Part shown: positions 36,805-41,323 of the stretch, piece by piece
Layout: each line of letters starts with the position of its first letter
How positions within the stretch are numbered: position 1 is the stretch's first letter
Source of the DNA: Bacteroidota bacterium
Lineage (GTDB): Bacteria > Bacteroidota > Bacteroidia > Bacteroidales > VadinHA17
NCBI GenBank assembly: GCA_025350595.1
Contig: JANXXP010000074.1
Coordinates: 1 to 41,323, forward strand
Direction of reading: 5' to 3'
Length of the DNA: 41,323 nt
Notes under the pieces: generated by a model
Told to the model about the DNA's origin: nothing
Seen by the model: the letters and a program-made list of their open reading frames with translations, nothing else
The model's database searches: none
Program-made: the position numbers and the translations under genes

Positions 36805-36827
36805 CTACTGCCTACTGTCTACTGTCT
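36805..36827. repeat. Short 7-bp tandem repeat at the ilvD 3' end
   Basis: CTACTGC, CTACTGT, CTACTGT, CT (three units) ending at the ilvD stop codon in the ilvD-ilvB gap (36714-36826). The rest of that gap shows nothing recognisable. Confidence 0.6.
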
Positions 36828-38653
36828 CAAATTATCCTAACTGCCCCCAGGTCTGCAGAACTAACCAGGGCTGCATAAGCTTTCAGAGATGAAGGTATTA
36901 CCCTGTTACGGGATGATGGTTTATATGCGTTGTTACCCTTCAGTTCTTCTTCTTTCTGTCTGTTCTTAAGTTCCTTTTCAGTCAGGTCAACATTTATTTT
37001 TCTACCGGGAATATCTATTATAATCCGATCTCCGTTTCTGATCAGAGCAAGCTCCCCACCAGAAGCTGCTTCGGGAGAGACATGTCCGATAGATAAGCCT
37101 GAAGTACCCCCTGAAAAACGTCCATCGGTAATGAGTGCACACTTCTTGTCGAGTCCCATTGATTTCAGATATGAAGTAGGGTAGAGCATTTCCTGCATAC
37201 CCGGACCACCTTTTGGGCCTTCATACCTTATTACTACAACATCTCCGGCCTTTATTGAGTTATTCAGAATTCCATCAACCGCATCTTCCTGTGATTCAAA
37301 AATTACTGCGTTTCCAGTGAACGAAAAGAGAGAAGCATCAAATCCGGCAGTCTTAACTATTGATCCTTTACGTGCAATATTTCCATATAGTACAGCCAGG
37401 CCGCCATCTTTGCTATAGGCGTGTTTAACAGACCTGATACAACCATTTTCATTATCTGTATCAAGCTCTTTAAAACTTGTATTATGTGAGCCCATAACAA
37501 GGTTTTTTACCATTGAAGGGGCGCTTTTATAGACATCGTATGCTTTTGCTTTTGCCTTTCCCCCCCTGATATCCCAATCGGAAATAGCATCATGAAGTGT
37601 GGGGTAATCAACTCTTTTTGCTGAAGTATCTATCAGATTATTACGTTCCAGTTCACCCATAATTGCCAGTATACCACCAGCGCGGTTAACATCCTGTACA
37701 TGATATTGTGAACTGGGTGCTACCTTACAGATATTTGGAATTTTGCGTGAGAGTTCGTCAATGTCCTTCATTGTAAAATCTACTTCAGCTTCCTGAGCAG
37801 CTGCAAGTATGTGAAGTACGGTGTTGGTTGATCCGCCCATTGCAATATCGAGTGACATAGCGTTCATAAAAGCTTCTCTTGTTGCGATTGAGCGTGGAAG
37901 TACTGAATTATCCCCATCCTTATAAAATCGGTTCGAAAGTTCAACAATTATTCCTGCTGCTTGTTCAAAAAGCTTTACCCGGTTAAGATGGGTAGCAACT
38001 ATAGTTCCGTTTCCAGGAAGTGCCAGTCCTAATGCTTCATTAAGGCAGTTCATTGAGTTAGCTGTAAACATTCCTGAGCATGATCCGCAAGTCGGGCAGG
38101 CAGAGTTTTCAATATCGTTCAGATCTTTATCGCTTATACTGGTATCGGCTCCTGCAACCATTACATCAACCAGATCGAGATATTTGTTATTTAGAAGACC
38201 GGCTTCCATTGGTCCTCCTGAAACAAAAACAGTTGGTATGTTAATTCGCATAGCAGCCATAAGCATCCCGGGAGTTATCTTGTCGCAATTGCTAATGCAG
38301 ATCATTGCATCTGCCTGATGAGCATTACAAACATATTCAACACTATCGGCGATAAGTTCCCTCGAAGGAAGAGAATATAGCATACCTGAATGCCCCATTG
38401 CTATACCATCATCTATAGCTATTGTGTTGAATTCAGCTGCAAAACATCCTCTTTTCTCAATCTCTCTTTTTACGATCTGACCAATCTCATGCAGATGAGC
38501 ATGCCCGGGAACGAACTGTGAAAATGAATTTACGATGGCGATTATGGGCTTCCCGAATTGTTCCTGTTTCATTCCATTGGCGCGCCAGAGGCTCCTGGCT
38601 CCTGCCATGTTCCTGCCGACTGTTGTTGTAGAGCTCCTGAGAGGATTCTTCAT
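36827..38653 (-). CDS. ilvD: Dihydroxy-acid dehydratase
   Basis: Fe-S dehydratase producing the 2-oxo acids of valine and isoleucine. Cluster cysteines occur in [11 protein letters not shown] and [20 protein letters not shown] split in two parts of the N-terminal domain; [14 protein letters not shown] and the C-terminal [16 protein letters not shown] are diagnostic. 608 residues, about the usual length. First structural gene of the branched-chain operon; the ATG lies 20 bp after the attenuator stem. Confidence 0.97.
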   Translation of the reverse strand: MKNPLRSSTTTVGRNMAGARSLWRANGMKQEQFGKPIIAIVNSFSQFVPGHAHLHEIGQIVKREIEKRGCFAAEFNTIAIDDGIAMGHSGMLYSLPSRELIADSVEYVCNAHQADAMICISNCDKITPGMLMAAMRINIPTVFVSGGPMEAGLLNNKYLDLVDVMVAGADTSISDKDLNDIENSACPTCGSCSGMFTANSMNCLNEALGLALPGNGTIVATHLNRVKLFEQAAGIIVELSNRFYKDGDNSVLPRSIATREAFMNAMSLDIAMGGSTNTVLHILAAAQEAEVDFTMKDIDELSRKIPNICKVAPSSQYHVQDVNRAGGILAIMGELERNNLIDTSAKRVDYPTLHDAISDWDIRGGKAKAKAYDVYKSAPSMVKNLVMGSHNTSFKELDTDNENGCIRSVKHAYSKDGGLAVLYGNIARKGSIVKTAGFDASLFSFTGNAVIFESQEDAVDGILNNSIKAGDVVVIRYEGPKGGPGMQEMLYPTSYLKSMGLDKKCALITDGRFSGGTSGLSIGHVSPEAASGGELALIRNGDRIIIDIPGRKINVDLTEKELKNRQKEEELKGNNAYKPSSRNRVIPSSLKAYAALVSSADLGAVRII

Positions 38654-38673
38654 AAATTAAAGCATTAAAAAAA

Positions 38674-38699
38674 AAGCTTCCCGGTTTCCCGGAAAGCTT
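38674..38699 (-). terminator. Branched-chain attenuator terminator hairpin
   Basis: Minus strand AAGCTTTCCGG / CCGGGAAGCTT (11 pairs, one U-G) with a GAAA tetraloop, then nine consecutive U. TCCGGGAA just past the leader stop (38726-38733) can pair with TTTCCGGG of the stem as antiterminator (8 pairs, two wobble). Confidence 0.88.
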
Positions 38700-38733
38700 C
38701 TGTATGTTTATAGTAATACATATTATTCCCGGA

Positions 38734-38793
38734 TCAAGCGCGTTTTGCAAGAATGAGTACTAGGATAATAATATGGATTAAAGATATTCTCAT
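38734..38793 (-). CDS. Ile/Leu/Val leader peptide of the ilv-leu operon (19 codons)
   Basis: Reads MRISLIHIIILVLILAKRA then TGA. It has 6 Ile, 4 Leu and 1 Val, so 11 of 19 residues are products of the downstream operon. A short hydrophobic helix could look like this by chance, but the promoter, the strong terminator and the antiterminator word beside the stop codon support a leader. All three amino acids are sensed by one peptide, matching the nine-gene operon that makes all three. Confidence 0.85.
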   Translation of the reverse strand: MRISLIHIIILVLILAKRA

Positions 38794-38815
38794 TGTTTTA
38801 TTATAAAATGATGGG

Positions 38816-38845
38816 CAAATGTATTGAATTTTTTAATAAATCAAA
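38816..38845 (-). promoter_or_regulatory. Promoter of the ilv-leu operon
   Basis: TTTG (38842-38845), 18 nt, TACATTTG (38816-38823), a full match to the Bacteroidota -33/-7 consensus. Leader ATG 22 nt downstream. The -33 box begins only 16 bp after the preceding gene's stop codon. Confidence 0.8.
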
Positions 38846-38861
38846 CAAAAAGTGCTTTTTA

Positions 38862-39905
38862 TTATGTTTTTTGAAAGAAATCATCATTTCTACCAGGCAT
38901 TTGATATGCAGATTTGCAATCGATTATCAGGTTGTATACCACTTTTACTCTGTCGGGCCTGTCATGACATGTAAGCTTGGAACCATCTTTGACTTCTCCG
39001 TCACCATTTGTACATACAATCGCTTTTGTACAGTTCTGGAAATAATTATTGCAGATAAGATGGTCATCACCACTGAAACGCAGACCAGTTGTATTGATAA
39101 AGAAATTTCCATAAACCTGGCTTTTATTTCCGTGCCGCAGCGACATCTCCTCACTTCGTTCTCCAAATGTGTTAAACCTGATGATGTTCCTGCATGATTT
39201 ATGACAGATTGCTCCTTCATTTTCGCCTTCAGTTTTTATAAACAGATTATATTCAACTACACAAAAAGCTGAATCCATACTTCTCCCGCTTAAACCTATC
39301 TGGATTGCCGAGCAGTTATTTGCTTTAGGAGGGAAGTTATAAAAAAAGTTATGGTGTATCCATGTTCTTTTTGCCATCTTATTACCTCCCGGACCCTGAA
39401 CAGATACCATTTGCCCTTCGTCTGTCTTGTTCTGAAAGGTATTGTAGCTTATCTCATTATCATCTCCTGAGACGTTAAGATATGGTTTGGCGCCTGAGTT
39501 TACAGGAGCACATTCAAATACATTCCGGGTGATAATGCAGTGTGTTGCACCTTCAGCAATATTGGTTGTTCCTGTTTTCTGTTTAAATACAAATCCTTTA
39601 ATAATTATATAAGAAGAAGGGGTGGAGATAAGAAATCCGTTTGTCCCATTGATCTCAACACCTCCGACGGTTTCAGCTTCAATTGTAATTGGCTTTAAAG
39701 GGGAACCCTGTTTTGTGACAACAATGCTTTCGGAAGTTGTATAGGTGCCGATTTGAACTACGATTCTGTCACCGGGCTTAGAATTATTAATAGCCTGTTG
39801 AAGGGAAGCAACAGAATTAACTTTTACTATTTCTGCACCTAGTCTGAAAAATGATGAAAAGAAAAAAAGAAGCAATAAGAATGTTACGTGAAGAATGTTT
39901 CTCAT
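38862..39905 (-). CDS. PL6-like polysaccharide lyase (chondroitinase B/alginate lyase family), short form
   Basis: Signal peptide at 1-24 (MRNILHVTFLLLLFFFSSFF then RLGAE). The mature part is a right-handed beta-helix, with repeated turns such as NEISYNTFQN and YGNFFINT. The PL6 catalytic pair is visible: K236 in ICHKSCRN and R257 in SLRHGN, spaced 21 residues apart as in chondroitinase B as I remember it. It would cleave uronic-acid-containing glycan such as alginate or dermatan sulfate. At 347 residues it is shorter than typical PL6 proteins (about 450-750) and ends abruptly after GRNDDFFQKT, so C-terminal helix turns may be missing. The GH29 gene lies 16 bp upstream on the same strand. Confidence 0.8.
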   Translation of the reverse strand: MRNILHVTFLLLLFFFSSFFRLGAEIVKVNSVASLQQAINNSKPGDRIVVQIGTYTTSESIVVTKQGSPLKPITIEAETVGGVEINGTNGFLISTPSSYIIIKGFVFKQKTGTTNIAEGATHCIITRNVFECAPVNSGAKPYLNVSGDDNEISYNTFQNKTDEGQMVSVQGPGGNKMAKRTWIHHNFFYNFPPKANNCSAIQIGLSGRSMDSAFCVVEYNLFIKTEGENEGAICHKSCRNIIRFNTFGERSEEMSLRHGNKSQVYGNFFINTTGLRFSGDDHLICNNYFQNCTKAIVCTNGDGEVKDGSKLTCHDRPDRVKVVYNLIIDCKSAYQMPGRNDDFFQKT

Positions 39906-39921
39906 GACAAAAATGCAATTA

Positions 39922-41323
39922 TTAAATTAAGGAATGCTCAAAAAAGGTCTTTTTAACCGCTCCCCTTACATCAACTCTTACGACGGAGGCGATTGAATCC
40001 GGAGCTTTGGACGGCAGACTGATTATAATTGTATTATCTTTTGAAACAATTGTTTTAAGACCCTCTCCAGTGGCGATTAGTTTTGCAGATTCCACTTTGT
40101 TGGTAAAATTGGGGATTACAAGTTTTCCGTCAGCAGGCCAGTTGAATACTGAAAAATAGAGAGATGTTCCTGATTTTGTAGTTTTTATAGTACAGCGGCC
40201 CCAGTCGAATAGTCCCCATGGACTCGCTTTGGTTCCATAGATTGCTTCTCCGTTTATCTTCATCCACTGACCCATTTTAGCCAGAAGATCGACAGATTCA
40301 GCTGGAAATTCACCAAGGTCTGTAGGACCAACATTCAAAAGGAAGTTACCCCCTTTGGAAGCTATATCCACAAGGTTATGAATAAGAGTTTCAGGTGTTT
40401 TGTAATTATGATCGTAGCTCTTGTAACCCCAGGTGCCATTCATTGTCATACATGTTTCCCAATCGGTTCCATCGAGATCTTTAAGATTAGGTATTTTTTG
40501 TTCAGGAGTTTTATGATCACCCGGGAAATTTGGTTTCTTAAGACGGTCGTTAGTTATTATTGCAGGTTGAAGAGAGAGTAATGATTGCAGTTTAGTTGCG
40601 GCATCATCGGTCATATTCGTTGGGGTATCCCACCATAAAACAGCCAGATCACCATAATTTGTAAGAAGCTCCTTTACCTGCGGAACAGCCACATCATCAA
40701 TATATTGTGCGAAAGTCTTAGTCTCCTGAGCCGGATCCCAATGGCCCTTGTGTTCTTTAGTGTAGGCATCAATGGTAACAGAATCAGGATTTGCCCATCC
40801 CTCCTTTGTTAATTTCCGTGCAGCAGATCCTCCGGGATTATTCCAGTCCTGAGCCTGGGAATAGTAAAATCCGAGTCTGATCCCGTATTTTTTGCATGCT
40901 TCAGCAAGAGGCTTAAGCAGATCTTTTCCATAAGGTGTTGCATCCACGACATTCCATTTACTTGCTTTAGTTTCAAAAAGGGCAAAGCCGTCGTGATGTT
41001 TTGAAGTGATAACAATGTATTTCATGCCAGCATCTTTCGCCATTTTTACCCAGGCATCCGGATCGTATTTCACAGGATTAAACTTTTTTGCCATAGACTG
41101 GTAGTCGGCTACAGGTATTTTCGCGCGGTTCATTATCCATTCCCCGATACTTCCTATCTGCCGGCCATCCCATGTACCTGAAGGTACAGAGTATACACCC
41201 CAGTGAATGAACATTCCAAAGCGTGCTTCACGCCACCACTGCATGCGTTCGTCTTTGGTCAAAACCTTCTGGGAAAATACTCCCTGGCAAATAATTATTA
41301 ATGTAACAAGTGTGATAAGCGCC
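39922..41323 (-). CDS. GH29 alpha-L-fucosidase, 5' end outside window
   Basis: Retaining alpha-fucosidase. The N-terminal barrel has WWREARFGMFIHWGVYSVP and TSKHHDGFALFETK, with the nucleophile candidate Asp in VLWWDTP (codon at 40627-40629); the barrel ends near GGNFLLNVGPTDLGEFP, followed by a small C-terminal beta-domain. The frame stays open to the window edge: upstream of the first domain it encodes ALITLVTLIIICQGVFSQ, the body of a signal peptide whose first few residues and start codon lie beyond 41,323. An internal TTG at 41262 is therefore not the start. Likely periplasmic, releasing fucose from glycans; works beside the PL6-like lyase. Confidence 0.92.
   Translation of the reverse strand, partial: ALITLVTLIIICQGVFSQKVLTKDERMQWWREARFGMFIHWGVYSVPSGTWDGRQIGSIGEWIMNRAKIPVADYQSMAKKFNPVKYDPDAWVKMAKDAGMKYIVITSKHHDGFALFETKASKWNVVDATPYGKDLLKPLAEACKKYGIRLGFYYSQAQDWNNPGGSAARKLTKEGWANPDSVTIDAYTKEHKGHWDPAQETKTFAQYIDDVAVPQVKELLTNYGDLAVLWWDTPTNMTDDAATKLQSLLSLQPAIITNDRLKKPNFPGDHKTPEQKIPNLKDLDGTDWETCMTMNGTWGYKSYDHNYKTPETLIHNLVDIASKGGNFLLNVGPTDLGEFPAESVDLLAKMGQWMKINGEAIYGTKASPWGLFDWGRCTIKTTKSGTSLYFSVFNWPADGKLVIPNFTNKVESAKLIATGEGLKTIVSKDNTIIISLPSKAPDSIASVVRVDVRGAVKKTFFEHSLI

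Noticed and set aside
36805-36827. CTACTG tandem repeat as a CRISPR or regulatory array
   Set aside because: Only three 7-bp units without spacers; better regarded as a simple repeat.
41200-41262. TTG at 41262 as the fucosidase start
   Set aside because: The frame continues upstream as a typical signal peptide to the window edge, so the gene is partial rather than starting there.

Overview
The window looks like a chromosome segment of a Bacteroidota (Bacteroidetes) bacterium, probably a Bacteroidales-type glycan degrader. The reasons are low GC, secreted GH2, GH31, GH29 and PL6 enzymes, a Gfo/Idh/MocA-DUF6807-NIPSNAP gene set, a DAHP synthase-chorismate mutase fusion, absence of clear Shine-Dalgarno sequences, and promoters of the TTG/TTTG...TAnnTTTG type typical of this phylum. 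No tRNA, rRNA, IS element, prophage or CRISPR array was seen.

Layout. (1) 1-11,980 is a carbohydrate and accessory region: a GH2 enzyme (+); a minus-strand group of GH31 glycosidase, small HAD nucleotidase, DUF5009 membrane protein and an MG2/TonB-plug-like exported protein; then a plus-strand group of a Tat-type Gfo/Idh/MocA oxidoreductase, a DUF6807 protein and a NIPSNAP protein. (2) 11,988-38,823 is a roughly 27-kb amino-acid biosynthesis superlocus, all on the minus strand, made of four transcription units head to tail: ilvD-ilvB-ilvN-ilvC-leuA-leuC-leuD-cimA/leuA2-leuB (branched chain); hisG-D-C-B-H-A-F-IE (complete histidine pathway); pheA-aminotransferase-tyrA-aroG/CM-aroA (Phe/Tyr); and a single trpB2 (Trp). 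(3) 38,862 to the right edge is again carbohydrate-related: a short PL6-type lyase and a GH29 alpha-L-fucosidase whose start lies beyond the window.

The most notable observation is regulatory. Each of the four units begins with a short leader peptide rich in codons for its own product: Ile/Leu/Val (11 of 19 residues), His (4 of 18), Phe+Tyr (12 of 30) and Trp (WSW). Each leader is followed by a GC-rich hairpin plus U-tract before the first structural gene. In each case a segment in or just after the leader can pair with the 5' arm of the terminator, giving a candidate antiterminator. All four leaders are preceded by the same promoter geometry, TTG then exactly 18 nt then TAnnTTTG. This reads as four parallel ribosome-mediated attenuators controlling one superlocus.

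Secondary points: a family of imperfect GC-rich palindromes (four of them beginning TTTTT-GCCCCC or close to it, all in the same orientation) sits only in intergenic gaps of the superlocus; one hairpin repeat has been read into the C-terminus of the aminotransferase; a second LeuA-like enzyme suggests a citramalate route to isoleucine, with no threonine deaminase in the operon; and leuC appears to start with TTG.
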